NCBI GenBank assembly: GCA_937927575.1 | Contig: CALBEE010000234.1 | Location: 1-56,177, forward strand | Direction of reading: 5' to 3' | Source of the DNA: an uncultured Saprospiraceae bacterium | GTDB taxonomy: Bacteria; Bacteroidota; Bacteroidia; Chitinophagales; Saprospiraceae | DNA length: 56,177 nt | Part shown: one piece after another, positions 7,523 to 15,928 of the stretch | Position numbering within the stretch: position 1 is the stretch's first letter | How the letters are laid out: each line of letters opens with the position of its first letter | The notes under the pieces: generated by a model | What the model was told of the DNA's origin: nothing | The model's input: only the letters and a program-made list of their open reading frames with translations | Databases searched by the model: none | Translations under genes and position numbers: made by a program

Positions 7523-8710
7523 TTAGTCACACATAAACCAATATATGTTACTTGTTTCATCATCGTATCCTAGATCCATGCTCTTTTCCATATCGTAGCA
7601 GCCATTTGCAGGCTCTTCTAATAACAATTTAGATAATCCCATAAAGAACATTGCCTCTTTGTCTTCAGTATGATATTCTAAATATTTTTCAAAATCATCA
7701 ATGGCATTATTGTAATTGCCATGAGTAAAATGAATTCCTGCTCTTACATAATAATGTGTAGTTTGACTCGGATTTTTATGTATAGCTCTATCCATTTCTA
7801 CTAATGCATCTGTGTAATCCCCTATGGATTTTAGTAAGACGGCATAATTAGAAACAGCTTGTGGGTAATAATCTGCTCTTTGTAACGCTTGGTTGTAATA
7901 GTACTTTGCACTTTCTTTGTCCCCTTTTTTACTCATTAAATTAGCTTTACTAAAGTAAATTTTCGCAATATTATCATTGAGTGTTAAAGCGTTCGTAAAG
8001 TCGTTTTCTGCCTTTTCGTAATCACCTAATTTTTTATAGGCTACTGCTCGATTATGATAGGGGATAACAAAATTTGGATCTAATTCTATAGCCATATCAA
8101 AATGTAAAATAGCATTTTCATAATCCTCTGATTTCATTTCCAATACTCCTATTAGATCGTAATAGAGTTCATTATGGTAATAACTCGTATCTAATTCGTC
8201 TAATAAATATTTTGCCTCGGTATATTCTCCCTTATCGATTAAAGAAATTATAGATTTGAGTTCGTATTTATCAAGAATATTTTCGGTTTCTAGTTTTTTC
8301 TTGTATTGATCCATTAGCACAAATGATTTGAAAAATGGATCTTCATTATTTGAATTTACTAGAGTACTGTAATCATATTTTTTTACTGGAAACAAGTTTT
8401 TTCTCATAGCCCTGCTGGTGTAGATCTCAGCATATGGATTAATAGACACAGCTCTTTGGAGATCATTTATCGCTTCTTTTTCCATGCCAGCCGATCTATA
8501 CATATCAGATCTAAGCATTAAATATTTTACGTTCGAAGGATTTCTATCAATTATACGAGTGTAATAATCTATAGCACTAACTTCTGTTGTAGATATTTTA
8601 ACAACATTGGATAGCGAAAATCCAGGATTAACATCTTCAGGATCTATACTTTGTCCATTTACCGTAAGGGCTGCTATCATTGCGATGGCCATTATTTTTA
8701 TTGATTTCAT
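7523..8710 (-). CDS. Secreted tetratricopeptide repeat protein
   Basis: The 395-residue product starts with a signal peptide (residues 1 to about 20, MIAALTVNGQS). The rest is mostly TPR helices. The clearest units are YYDLIGVLEMKSEDYENAILHFDMAIELDP, read as YYDLIGVLEM then YENAILHFDMAIELDP, followed by VIPYHNRAVAYKKLGDYEKA, IYFSKANLMSKKGDKESA, QAVSNYAVLLKSIGDYTDA and YYVRAGIHFTHGNYNNA. That gives at least six repeats between about residues 45 and 365. It ends with a Cys-containing tail (NGCYDMEKSMDLGY...). TPR arrays bind partner proteins. Exported TPR proteins of this type are abundant in this group and their partners cannot be predicted. The gene stands alone, with a 544-base gap upstream. 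Confidence 0.8.
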   Translation of the reverse strand: MKSIKIMAIAMIAALTVNGQSIDPEDVNPGFSLSNVVKISTTEVSAIDYYTRIIDRNPSNVKYLMLRSDMYRSAGMEKEAINDLQRAVSINPYAEIYTSRAMRKNLFPVKKYDYSTLVNSNNEDPFFKSFVLMDQYKKKLETENILDKYELKSIISLIDKGEYTEAKYLLDELDTSYYHNELYYDLIGVLEMKSEDYENAILHFDMAIELDPNFVIPYHNRAVAYKKLGDYEKAENDFTNALTLNDNIAKIYFSKANLMSKKGDKESAKYYYNQALQRADYYPQAVSNYAVLLKSIGDYTDALVEMDRAIHKNPSQTTHYYVRAGIHFTHGNYNNAIDDFEKYLEYHTEDKEAMFFMGLSKLLLEEPANGCYDMEKSMDLGYDDETSNIYWFMCD

Positions 8711-9254
8711 AGACTTTTTATTTAGAGAAGTGTTTATTCACCTCACTCAATATAACTCTTTGGTCTCATTTTAGTTCGCTTATCTATTTGGTTATTAGTA
8801 TTAATATTATTTATGAATATTATAGTTAATGTCAATGTCTGATAGCTATAACTTGCTTTGAGTTACTTAGTTGAATAATGTGATGCTGGTAGACCTTTTA
8901 TAAATAGCTCTTTTCAAACCAATTATTAGTAATTATTTCGATTCTCATGGTTATATGCTTAGGTCTGGCTATAGAGTGTTGGCTTAGATTTAATTAGAAT
9001 TATGGTCTTGAAAATAAAAACACTTCGACAAACGTATTGGGATCATCTTCTACTATGTTTCGATTATTGTAATAGTATGATATAATCCAATTGTCATTGT
9101 TAGGGAATCTGGATGCTAGCTCTACGGTTGCACTTATTAATTTGGCTAATGGGAAAAATCCACAATACCATAGGAAGTATTGCCATGTTGTGCATATTAT
9201 TTCTAGTTCATATTTGTAATGTAATAATTAATAAACATTCTAAACATTATAATA
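8711..9254. other. 544-base gap between the TPR gene and the AhpD-like gene
   Basis: The left part (8711-8999) should carry the promoter of the TPR gene; I see no clear TAnnTTTG box there. The right part contains a minus-strand frame without a start codon, described separately at 9000-9227. No tRNA, terminator or long repeat was seen. Confidence 0.5.
9000..9227 (-). pseudogene. Possible gene remnant, C-terminal frame without start codon
   Basis: On the minus strand the frame is open from 9227 to a TAA at 9000-9002 (75 codons). No ATG, GTG or TTG lies near its start. The translation has protein-like composition (ELASRFPNNDNWIISYYYN followed by NTFVEVFLFSRP and a stop). Aromatic residues, an acidic/polar tail and a clean end at a stop codon look like the C-terminus of a real protein. 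I do not recognise the family. It may be the remains of a gene lost between its neighbours, or chance. Confidence 0.3.
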
Positions 9255-9803
9255 ATGACACAATTTAAAGTACCTACTAGAGACGAAGTAAGCGAAGGCA
9301 ATCAAGCGATTTTTGACAACTTGAATAAAGGTTTGGGATTTGTTCCAAATTTATATGCATACTTTGCTAAGAATGAAACCGCATTAGGTGACTATCTGCA
9401 GCTTCAAAATAGAAAGAGTACATTGAAAGCTAAGGAAAGAGAAGTAATCAATCTAATTACTAGTCAAATCAACGGTTGTAAATATTGCCAATCTGCTCAT
9501 ACAGTGCTTGGTAAAATGAATGGCTTCTCAGAAGAACAAATTCTAGAATTAAGATCAGGATCAGCATCTTTCGATTCAAAATTGGATGCCTTAGTGAAAT
9601 TTACAGCTTCGGTAGTAGAAAATAAAGGTAATGCTACTCAGTCTACTAAAGACGCATTTTTTAATGCGGGTTATACTGAAGCGAATATGATAGATGCAGT
9701 GATTATTATTGGAGATAAAGTGATAAGTAACTATATACATAACCTTACAGGATTTGCAATTGATTTTCCTATTGCACAGCCTTTAGAGGTAGCTACTGTC
9801 TAG
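9255..9803 (+). CDS. AhpD-like / carboxymuconolactone decarboxylase family protein
   Basis: The 182-residue protein has the AhpD-type redox motif CKYCQSAH: Cys75, Cys78 and His82, preceded by a glutamate-containing helix (KEREVINLITSQING). The N-terminal segment FVPNLYAYFAKNETAL is typical of uncharacterised peroxidase-related members. These proteins reduce peroxides or peroxiredoxins using the Cys pair, with Glu and His as proton relay. It is cytosolic, with no signal peptide. It is the first of four closely spaced genes on this strand (gaps of 47, 32 and 18 bases), the second of which encodes a thioredoxin-fold protein, so a thiol-based detoxification unit is a reasonable inference. Confidence 0.85.
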   Translation: MTQFKVPTRDEVSEGNQAIFDNLNKGLGFVPNLYAYFAKNETALGDYLQLQNRKSTLKAKEREVINLITSQINGCKYCQSAHTVLGKMNGFSEEQILELRSGSASFDSKLDALVKFTASVVENKGNATQSTKDAFFNAGYTEANMIDAVIIIGDKVISNYIHNLTGFAIDFPIAQPLEVATV

Positions 9804-9850
9804 CGTATAATACCATTGAATACATACAGTTGATATGTCCATACTCGATC

Positions 9851-10366
9851 ATGGATTGGGTATGGACATTTTGTCTAACTTGTGCTAAATTAAATGAGCT
9901 AGAAGTGGAGGATTTAATACTTGATACACCGATTTTACCGTGGTCATTAGAATCTATATTTGGAGATGATGTACCTGATACTTCGGATTTTTTAGGCCAG
10001 CCATTACTGATTTTATTTTTTGGTTTGTCTTGTCCTGGTTGCTTAGGTAGAGCTGTACCTTACGCTAATAGAACGGTAGTTGAGCTTGGAGATAGAATAA
10101 GTGTTATAGGTATTCATTCTGATTTTCATCGCTCGGGTTTTACCGACTCACAATTTCAAAAAGCAAAAGAAGCGCTCTATGTCAGATTTCCTTTTTATAG
10201 AGATCAAAATTTTGATAGGACCTTTAAAGACTACAGAGCTGGGGGAACTCCTCATTGGATTTTATTAGATGCAGAGGGGAAAGTAAAATATTCACTCTTT
10301 GGATCGGACCCCAATAATGCACTGCTAAAGTTAGATTACAGGATTGCAGAATTGTTAGCATCTTAA
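9851..10366 (+). CDS. Thioredoxin-fold (AhpC/TlpA-like) redox protein
   Basis: ATG 9851 is preferred over the TTG at 9830. The product is about 171 residues. It has the thioredoxin-like core: LLILFFGLSCPGCLGRA with the active-site pair Cys-Pro-Gly-Cys, then ISVIGIHSDF, and the cis-proline loop GGTPHWILLDAEGKV. This resembles TlpA/redoxin proteins that reduce disulfides or peroxides. No true signal peptide is visible, although the N-terminus is hydrophobic (MDWVWTFCLTC), and it adds two more Cys before the domain. A cytosolic partner of the AhpD-like protein upstream is plausible because AhpD needs a dithiol electron donor; this pairing is inferred from position. Confidence 0.75.
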   Translation: MDWVWTFCLTCAKLNELEVEDLILDTPILPWSLESIFGDDVPDTSDFLGQPLLILFFGLSCPGCLGRAVPYANRTVVELGDRISVIGIHSDFHRSGFTDSQFQKAKEALYVRFPFYRDQNFDRTFKDYRAGGTPHWILLDAEGKVKYSLFGSDPNNALLKLDYRIAELLAS

Positions 10367-10398
10367 CCATGATTTTTTTAAACTTAAATATATATACT

Positions 10399-10683
10399 AT
10401 GAATATTGCAGAAAGAATAATTAACCTGTTTGCTGGAAGAAACGAATTGACATTAGCAGATGTTCCACAAGATTTTTGTCCTAACTGTTGGGGAAGAAAT
10501 GAGTACGGTGGAGCTTTCTATGCCGCTATTAAAAATCAAGGGATTAATATTAATGATATGAAAGCGCATGTCGGATGGGTACAGGATTATGCTAACAAAC
10601 ACCTAAATAGTATTTTACTTAAGTCCGATGAAGCTGAAGTGGTTTGTGAAAAATGTAAAGTGAAGTATGCAAAAGTGTCTTAA
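10399..10683 (+). CDS. Small zinc-ribbon-like protein, unknown function
   Basis: ATG 10399 gives a 94-residue protein (MNIAERIINLF); the upstream ATG at 10369 would add ten hydrophobic residues and seems less likely. Two Cys pairs, CPNCWG (about residues 27-30) and CEKC (about 83-86), are about 55 residues apart and could bind one zinc ion. Between them are NEYGGAFYAAIKNQGIN and HVGWVQDYANKHL. Short proteins with this CPNCWGRNEYGG phrase seem to recur in Bacteroidota, but I know of no function. It is the third gene of the redox cassette. Confidence 0.6.
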   Translation: MNIAERIINLFAGRNELTLADVPQDFCPNCWGRNEYGGAFYAAIKNQGININDMKAHVGWVQDYANKHLNSILLKSDEAEVVCEKCKVKYAKVS

Positions 10684-10701
10684 TGTAAAAGATCAATATG
10701 T

Positions 10702-10908
10702 ATGGAAATAAGAAAGATTAATATGGAGCAGTTTTTGAATGCTCAGGACAGATATATTCTTGTTCGTGGAAATTCAGAAGGTGCTCCACTTTGTCCTTAC
10801 GGAAATCATTATGAATGGATTGGATATGACAAAGATTTAAAACAATATGTACGATTTACTAAATCTGTTTTTAAACTATTAATTAGTCATCATTTATCAA
10901 CGCACTAG
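10702..10908 (+). CDS. Small protein of unknown function
   Basis: The 68-residue frame starts 18 bases after the zinc-ribbon-like gene and uses an ATG. It contains QDRYILVRGNSEGAPLCPYG and ends in VFKLLISHHLSTH. No signal peptide, membrane helix or known motif is visible. Its position at the end of the redox cassette and protein-like composition are the reasons for calling it; it could be non-coding. Confidence 0.45.
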   Translation: MEIRKINMEQFLNAQDRYILVRGNSEGAPLCPYGNHYEWIGYDKDLKQYVRFTKSVFKLLISHHLSTH

Positions 10909-10914
10909 ATTATC

Positions 10915-11322
10915 CTACACTTTTACTTCTTCCCATAATTCCTTATACCTTTCTATAAATTCCAAGTGAATTGGATCTATTTGGTAAGCATCATGGTCAG
11001 CAGATGTTTTGAATGTAGTAATCCAAGCATAATCATAGCTATTGTCAACCACATCTCTCGGTGTGCCTGCAGGAGGACCATAGTATACGCTTTGAATAGA
11101 TTTTATTTTGGCCAATTTATCTAGTCCAGTGATAAATTCTTCCTTCAATTGTGGATTTGCATTTTCTTTAAACCAAAAATAGACGGTATGGATAAATCCA
11201 GGATTTTCCAAACTTATGTTTTTTTCTGATGGATTGGATTTGCTCTCTTCAACACTTTCGGATTTGCAATTGTAGAGTAAGCAAATGGATAACGCAATTA
11301 AGAAGGCAAATTGGATTTTCAT
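10915..11322 (-). CDS. Lipoprotein with stress-responsive alpha/beta-barrel (Dabb) domain
   Basis: The start is set at the ATG at 11322 because it gives a lipoprotein signal (MKIQFAFLIALSICLLYNC, Cys19); an ATG 57 bases upstream would bury it. The 135-residue product has a Ser/Glu-rich linker and then a Dabb domain (about 43-135): FIHTVYFWFKENA, SIQSVYYGPPAGTPRDVVD, SYDYAWITTFKTSADHDAYQ and DPIHLEFI. Dabb domains are small dimeric ferredoxin-like folds found in stress-response proteins and polyketide enzymes; the exported single-domain forms have no known substrate. The -1 residue of the lipobox is Asn, which is unusual. Convergent with the small gene upstream, six bases apart. Confidence 0.8.
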   Translation of the reverse strand: MKIQFAFLIALSICLLYNCKSESVEESKSNPSEKNISLENPGFIHTVYFWFKENANPQLKEEFITGLDKLAKIKSIQSVYYGPPAGTPRDVVDNSYDYAWITTFKTSADHDAYQIDPIHLEFIERYKELWEEVKV

Positions 11323-11505
11323 TTGGATAATATTATGATGAGTTGCTTGTGATGGATATTGAACTGTCGTGTGTCGCACTTTATCAATTTATGTAAATGT
11401 AGTAATTGGATAGTGGAAAAATCGAATATAGTGGCAATATTATTATGCCTGTCTTTATGCTAGGCAGATTGGACTAATATTGAAACACTTCACTATATTC
11501 AGCCT

Positions 11506-12060
11506 ATGAAAAGAAGAAAGGCTATTAGAAATATCGTACTCTTCTCATTGGGTACAGGTATTATTTACTCATGTAAGGATAAGTACGAGGCCATAAAACA
11601 ACTCCATCTCAAACATCTCATCATTGATACTAAGCAATTAGATATTTTGGATGATCTCTCAAGGTTAATCGTCCCATTACAAAATATTCCTGAGCTTGCC
11701 GACCATACTGCTTTACCCTTTATTATGAATATGGTGGAACATGTTTTTGAAGAAAAAGATCGGCAGGCTTTTATGAAAGGTTATCAAAGTTGGGATCAGG
11801 AAATCCTTTCGATAAAAGGAAGAGCATTTAGTGCAATGAAGATTGAAGAAAAGCAGCAATTGTTATCTGAAGTAAATGAAGAAAGCCTTAAAGCGAGTCA
11901 GGAATTATATACTGTATTTAACACAGTAAAAGAGAAGAGCATCCAATATTTGACGACCTCGGAATACTATCAGAGAAAAGTCAATTATTATCAGATGGCT
12001 CCGGGTAAATTTAAAGGCGATGTATTATTGGTAGATCTTAAAAACAAGAACGATGAGTGA
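11506..12060 (+). CDS. Gluconate 2-dehydrogenase subunit 3 family protein
   Basis: The 184-residue protein begins with a twin-arginine-like N-terminus (MKRRKAIRNI) and a hydrophobic stretch ending at a Cys (GIIYSC), so it is exported, perhaps as a lipoprotein. The body is helical and matches the small (gamma) subunit family of periplasmic FAD-dependent dehydrogenases: LIVPLQNIPELADHTALPFI and a tail YYQRKVNYYQMAPGKFKGDV. In characterised systems this subunit helps export and hold the flavoprotein. It overlaps the GMC dehydrogenase gene by eight bases, so the two are translationally coupled. No cytochrome c subunit gene is adjacent. Confidence 0.8.
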   Translation: MKRRKAIRNIVLFSLGTGIIYSCKDKYEAIKQLHLKHLIIDTKQLDILDDLSRLIVPLQNIPELADHTALPFIMNMVEHVFEEKDRQAFMKGYQSWDQEILSIKGRAFSAMKIEEKQQLLSEVNEESLKASQELYTVFNTVKEKSIQYLTTSEYYQRKVNYYQMAPGKFKGDVLLVDLKNKNDE

Positions 12061-13732
12061 GGTGAATTTCGAAGCTATAGTTATCGGAGCAGGAATGAGT
12101 GGCAGTTGGGTGGCCAAGGAGCTTTGTGATAATGGTGTAAAAACTTTACTCTTAGATAGAGGTCCTGAAGTCAAGCACTTAAGAGATTATCCAACGGCGA
12201 GTAAGTATCCTTGGGAATTTGAATATAGAGGAGCCTTGTCAAATGATCATGTTAAGAATAACCCTATTGTAAGCGAATGCTATGCATATAAAGATGGAGC
12301 GACACACTTTTTTGTCGAAGATGATGTACAGCCCTATACACAGCGTCAGCCTTTTGAATGGATTAAAGGCTACCAAGTGGGAGGGAAATCTTTATTGTGG
12401 GCAAGACAAACACAGCGATGGAGTAAATATGATTTCAATACACCTTATACGAATCAGTTTGGGATTTCTTGGCCTATAGATTATGATGACTTAGCGCCGT
12501 GGTACAGTCACGTAGAAAAGTTTGTTGGTATTTCTGGTGAGAAGGATGGATTAGATGTATTGCCTGATGGTGAGTTTTTGCCTGCCAAGGAAATCACGGC
12601 GGTAGACAAACATTTAAGATCTATTGTTAAAGAAAATTATAAAGATCGTCATGTCATTTACGCAAGATGCGCTCACCTCACCGAACCCAGAGAGATCCAT
12701 AGAAAGCAGGGTAGAGGTCAATGTCAAAATAGAACTGTTTGCGAAAGAGGCTGCCCATTTGGTGGTTATTTTAGTGCTAATTCTTCGACGATTCCATGGG
12801 CCCAAAGAACGGGTAATCTTACGCTTAGAGCTGATGCGGTCGTACATTCAGTATTGTATGATGAGCAAACTGGAAAAGCGAATGGCGTTAAAGTGATTGA
12901 TGCTAATTCAAAAGAAGAGTTTGATTACTATGCCGATGCAGTTTTTTTAAATGCTGGAGCAATCAATTCAGTCGCTATTTTACTTAATTCTAGATCGAGT
13001 AGATATCCAAATGGTTTGGGTAATGATAATGGATTATTAGGTAAGTATTTTGGCTTTCATAATTATAGAGCAAGGATATCTGCTGATTGCCCTGGGTTTG
13101 AAGACAGAGTAATGGATGGTAGGTCTCCCACTAATGTATATATGCCAAGATATGTAAATATTAATAGGCAGTCAGAGACATTCAAAGGAGCATATGGTGT
13201 AGCTATATATACTGCGCGCTATCGTAAACAAGAAACGAAAAGATTAGGCCAAGATTTGTTGAATGACTTATTGAAGGACAAGAACTTTATGCCTTGGACC
13301 ATTTATTCTATGATGATGGGTGAGACTTTACCAAAAGAAGAGAATATGATTTCATTAAATGAAAATAAAGTAGATCAGTTTGGTATTCCATTGGTCCATT
13401 TTAATGTAGGATATGATGACAATGATGAAAAAATGATGGAACATTTTTATCAGCAATGGGAAGAAATCTATGATAAAGCGGGCTTTACAAATATACAACG
13501 TATTGATACCGGCCAACCTCCTGGCCGAGATATTCATGAAATGGGAGGAGCAAGAATGGGTAAGGACCCTAATGATTCTGTTCTCAATAAAAACAATCAA
13601 TTACACACAGTAGAAAATGTTTATGTTTCTGATGGAGCGTGTATGACTTCGACATCTTATCAAAATCCATCCTTGACTTACATGGCATTGGCAGCGAGAG
13701 CAGCAAACCATTTTTTAAAGAGTCGAAAATAA
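12053..13732 (+). CDS. GMC-family FAD-dependent oxidoreductase (dehydrogenase large subunit)
   Basis: The 559-residue flavoprotein has the Rossmann FAD motif GAGMSGSWVAKEL (12-24) followed by LLLDRGPEV. In the middle are GKSLLWARQTQRW and a Cys-rich stretch CQNRTVCERGCPFGGY, then NAGAINSVAILLNS. The C-terminal catalytic segment HEMGGARMG has His495, and SYQNPSLTYMALAARAA has Asn538, the His/Asn pair expected for GMC enzymes. It has no signal peptide of its own and would leave the cell with the subunit-3 partner encoded just upstream. The oxidised alcohol or sugar is not predictable; the family name gluconate 2-dehydrogenase is historical. Confidence 0.88.
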   Translation: MSEVNFEAIVIGAGMSGSWVAKELCDNGVKTLLLDRGPEVKHLRDYPTASKYPWEFEYRGALSNDHVKNNPIVSECYAYKDGATHFFVEDDVQPYTQRQPFEWIKGYQVGGKSLLWARQTQRWSKYDFNTPYTNQFGISWPIDYDDLAPWYSHVEKFVGISGEKDGLDVLPDGEFLPAKEITAVDKHLRSIVKENYKDRHVIYARCAHLTEPREIHRKQGRGQCQNRTVCERGCPFGGYFSANSSTIPWAQRTGNLTLRADAVVHSVLYDEQTGKANGVKVIDANSKEEFDYYADAVFLNAGAINSVAILLNSRSSRYPNGLGNDNGLLGKYFGFHNYRARISADCPGFEDRVMDGRSPTNVYMPRYVNINRQSETFKGAYGVAIYTARYRKQETKRLGQDLLNDLLKDKNFMPWTIYSMMMGETLPKEENMISLNENKVDQFGIPLVHFNVGYDDNDEKMMEHFYQQWEEIYDKAGFTNIQRIDTGQPPGRDIHEMGGARMGKDPNDSVLNKNNQLHTVENVYVSDGACMTSTSYQNPSLTYMALAARAANHFLKSRK

Positions 13733-13758
13733 ATCGGGAGTAAAAACGAGAATAAAAA

Positions 13759-13794
13759 AAAGATCCTCATAACACGTTTGTTATGGGGATCTTT
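13759..13794. terminator. Bidirectional terminator hairpin
   Basis: The arms AAAGATCCTCATAACA and TGTTATGGGGATCTTT (13759-13774, 13779-13794) form a 16-bp stem with one T-G pair and a four-base loop. An A-rich run precedes it, which becomes a T tract on the minus strand. It lies between the GMC gene and the minus-strand gene at 13926. Confidence 0.8.
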
Positions 13795-13925
13795 CAAATT
13801 AGATTAACTGAATACCACCTTTGGGGAGATGGATGCAAAATCGGTCATTTGATGGGAAAAATTCTGTGTCAGTAATTTACGGTTACAGGAGACACCAGTA
13901 CACAATATTTAGGTGTGAATTTATT

Positions 13926-14354
13926 TTAAAGTATAATTATCTTTTCAGAAAATACTTTTCCTTCTTCGTTACTTAGAATCAGATAGTACGTTCCAGAACT
14001 TACTTCAGAAACATCTACAGATTGGTTGCCCTCATTCATTTCGAGCGATTGTAATGTCTCATTTGTATCTTTGCTTAGAAGTTCAGCTTTAGTATATCTA
14101 ACGCTATTATTGATATCTATATCGATAGAGGAAGTGTTAAGATTCATTTCGAAACTTACAGCCGTTTTTGGCACATTGTAAATCTTAGCTGAGCTTACAT
14201 TGGTAATCTCTTCGTTTGATTCAATATTCATTACGTCTTCATAGTAAGATATATCGTTATCAAGATTTGCAGCTAATAGATCATTAGATTGTGCATTACT
14301 TTTTATCGAGAAAAGAGCTATGAAAATAAGATTAGATAGTATGATATTCTTCAT
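13926..14354 (-). CDS. Small secreted protein with T9SS-like C-terminal domain
   Basis: The 142-residue product has a signal peptide (residues 1 to about 21, ending SNAQS) and an acidic N-terminal half (DNDISYYEDVMNIESNEE). The C-terminal 85 residues look like a T9SS sorting domain: VSFEMNLNTSSIDIDINN, AELLSKDTNET, QSVDVSEVSSGTYYLILS and a KIIIL ending. If so, almost the entire mature protein is the sorting domain, leaving little cargo. Alternatively it is a small beta-sandwich surface protein related to such domains. It is divergent from the sulfite dehydrogenase operon. Confidence 0.65.
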   Translation of the reverse strand: MKNIILSNLIFIALFSIKSNAQSNDLLAANLDNDISYYEDVMNIESNEEITNVSSAKIYNVPKTAVSFEMNLNTSSIDIDINNSVRYTKAELLSKDTNETLQSLEMNEGNQSVDVSEVSSGTYYLILSNEEGKVFSEKIIIL

Positions 14355-14689
14355 CTTAGGGAAATTTTGTTTTCAATTAATTAGTTATAAAGTTGATTCC
14401 GTATGTTCAATTGGGGGTCAATTGTTTCATACAATTTAGAGACACCCATTTTTCTCGTATCCCCCCCTACATCCCCTATGAAAAATTTTACTTTGAGTAT
14501 AGTTTGACTGCTAGTTTACATTTGAGGTAGTCCACTGTAAACTAGGATACATTAAATTAGTCTCCTATCTTGCAAAAGTCTTGTGAAAGAGATCAAAAAA
14601 GAAATTTTTATTTTTTTCGTGTGACTTATAAATTAATAATCCGTCACAAACTGCCGCTATAGAATAGGGGTGACTTATTATCAAGGAAA
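14355..14689. other. 335-base divergent intergenic region upstream of the sulfite dehydrogenase operon
   Basis: It separates two divergent genes and must hold both promoters. A 10-bp inverted repeat at 14511-14545 is described separately. A C7 run at 14461-14467 and an A/T-rich stretch (14595-14640) precede the operon. I saw no clear TAnnTTTG box. Confidence 0.5.
14511..14545. promoter_or_regulatory. Inverted repeat, possible operator
   Basis: CTAGTTTACA (14511-14520) and TGTAAACTAG (14536-14545) are perfect 10-base inverted copies separated by 15 bases. It lies 144 bases before the sulfite dehydrogenase start. No T tract follows, so an operator is more likely than a terminator. Confidence 0.5.
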
Positions 14690-15928
14690 ATGAAAGAGAA
14701 AAACAATGAATCGAGGAGGCAATTTGTAAAGAATTCTACACTTTCTTCTATGGCTATTTTATTGGGTAGTCCTGTGGTATTTGGAGCCCATCTTACATCA
14801 GATATTAGACCTATAGGATTATCCATTACGGATTGGAATGAATTGCCAGGTAAGAGTAATGACTTAAAAGTTTTAAACGATAGACCTATTAATGCAGAGA
14901 CACCTGCCCATTTATTAAATGATGCATTAACACCCAACGATCTTTTCTTTGTTCGTAATAATGGTATTCCTCCAAAGAATGTAAATGCACAATCTTGGAC
15001 ATTAACCTTTGAAGGAGAATCTGCCAAAAGAAAAATTTCATATACCATTGCTGAGTTAAAATCGAGATTTAAAACGCATACGCTCAATCTTACTTTAGAA
15101 TGTGGAGGGAACGGACGAAGTGAATATAATCCTCCAGCCAAAGGCAATCAATGGACTACTGGCGCAATTGGTTGTGCAGCTTGGACGGGAGTATTATTAA
15201 AAGATGTATTAGCGGATGTAGGTATAAAATCAGATGCTGTTTACATTGGGTATTATGGAGAGGATTCACATCTGTCCGGTGATCCAGATAAAAATTCTAT
15301 TTCTCGAGGTGTGCCTATAGCAAAAGCGTTAGAATCTGAAAGCATGATCGCTTGGTCTATGAATGGTCAAGAGCTTCCAATCTTGAATGGTTATCCTTTG
15401 CGATTAGTATTTGGCGGATATCCAGCTTCTTGCTCTGGTAAGTGGCTTAGTAAGATCGTAATTCGTAATCGAGTACATGATGGCCAAAAAATGGAAGGAA
15501 AATCTTATCGTATACCATGTGATCCAGTGGCTCCAGGTGCTAAGGTGGCAGATGAGGATATGTGTATCATAGAGCGTATGCCTGTAAAATCATTAATTAC
15601 CTATCCGAAGAGTGGTGCTATGATTAAGAAAGGAAAGAAATTACCTCTCCAAGGGCAGGCATGGACCTCTGCAGATTCGATAACGAAGGTGGAGTATAGT
15701 ATTGATTTTGGCGTAACCTGGACAGCGTGTCAAGTATCCTCTGTTTCTAATAAATATCAATGGCATAGATTTGTCGCAGAAGTTGACTTACCCCAAAAAG
15801 GATATTATGAAGTGTGGGCAAGGGCAACTGATAGTGATGATATTAGACAACCCATCATATTGCCTGGATGGAATCCCAAAGGCTATCTTAATAATGCCTG
15901 TCATCGTATAGCGGTAAAAGTAGTATAA
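14690..15928 (+). CDS. sorA: Molybdopterin-dependent sulfite dehydrogenase, catalytic subunit (SorA-like)
   Basis: The 412-residue protein starts with a twin-arginine signal (SRRQFVK, residues 8-14), so it is exported folded with its cofactor. The sulfite oxidase-type Mo domain includes FFVRNNGIPP, LTLECGGNGR with the Mo-binding Cys138, and NQWTTGAIGCAAWTGVLLKDVL. The C-terminal Ig-like dimerisation domain follows (about 300-412), with YSIDFGVTW and YEVWARATDS. Sulfite oxidases oxidise sulfite to sulfate in the periplasm and pass electrons to cytochrome c. Its stop codon overlaps the start of the cytochrome gene by one base, which supports the SorAB arrangement. A nitrate-reductase-like or other sulfur oxyanion role cannot be excluded. 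Confidence 0.88.
   Translation: MKEKNNESRRQFVKNSTLSSMAILLGSPVVFGAHLTSDIRPIGLSITDWNELPGKSNDLKVLNDRPINAETPAHLLNDALTPNDLFFVRNNGIPPKNVNAQSWTLTFEGESAKRKISYTIAELKSRFKTHTLNLTLECGGNGRSEYNPPAKGNQWTTGAIGCAAWTGVLLKDVLADVGIKSDAVYIGYYGEDSHLSGDPDKNSISRGVPIAKALESESMIAWSMNGQELPILNGYPLRLVFGGYPASCSGKWLSKIVIRNRVHDGQKMEGKSYRIPCDPVAPGAKVADEDMCIIERMPVKSLITYPKSGAMIKKGKKLPLQGQAWTSADSITKVEYSIDFGVTWTACQVSSVSNKYQWHRFVAEVDLPQKGYYEVWARATDSDDIRQPIILPGWNPKGYLNNACHRIAVKVV

Noticed and set aside
14644..15147. 167-codon minus-strand frame over the start of the sulfite dehydrogenase gene
   Set aside because: It overlaps the Tat signal and the Mo domain, which are clearly coding on the plus strand.
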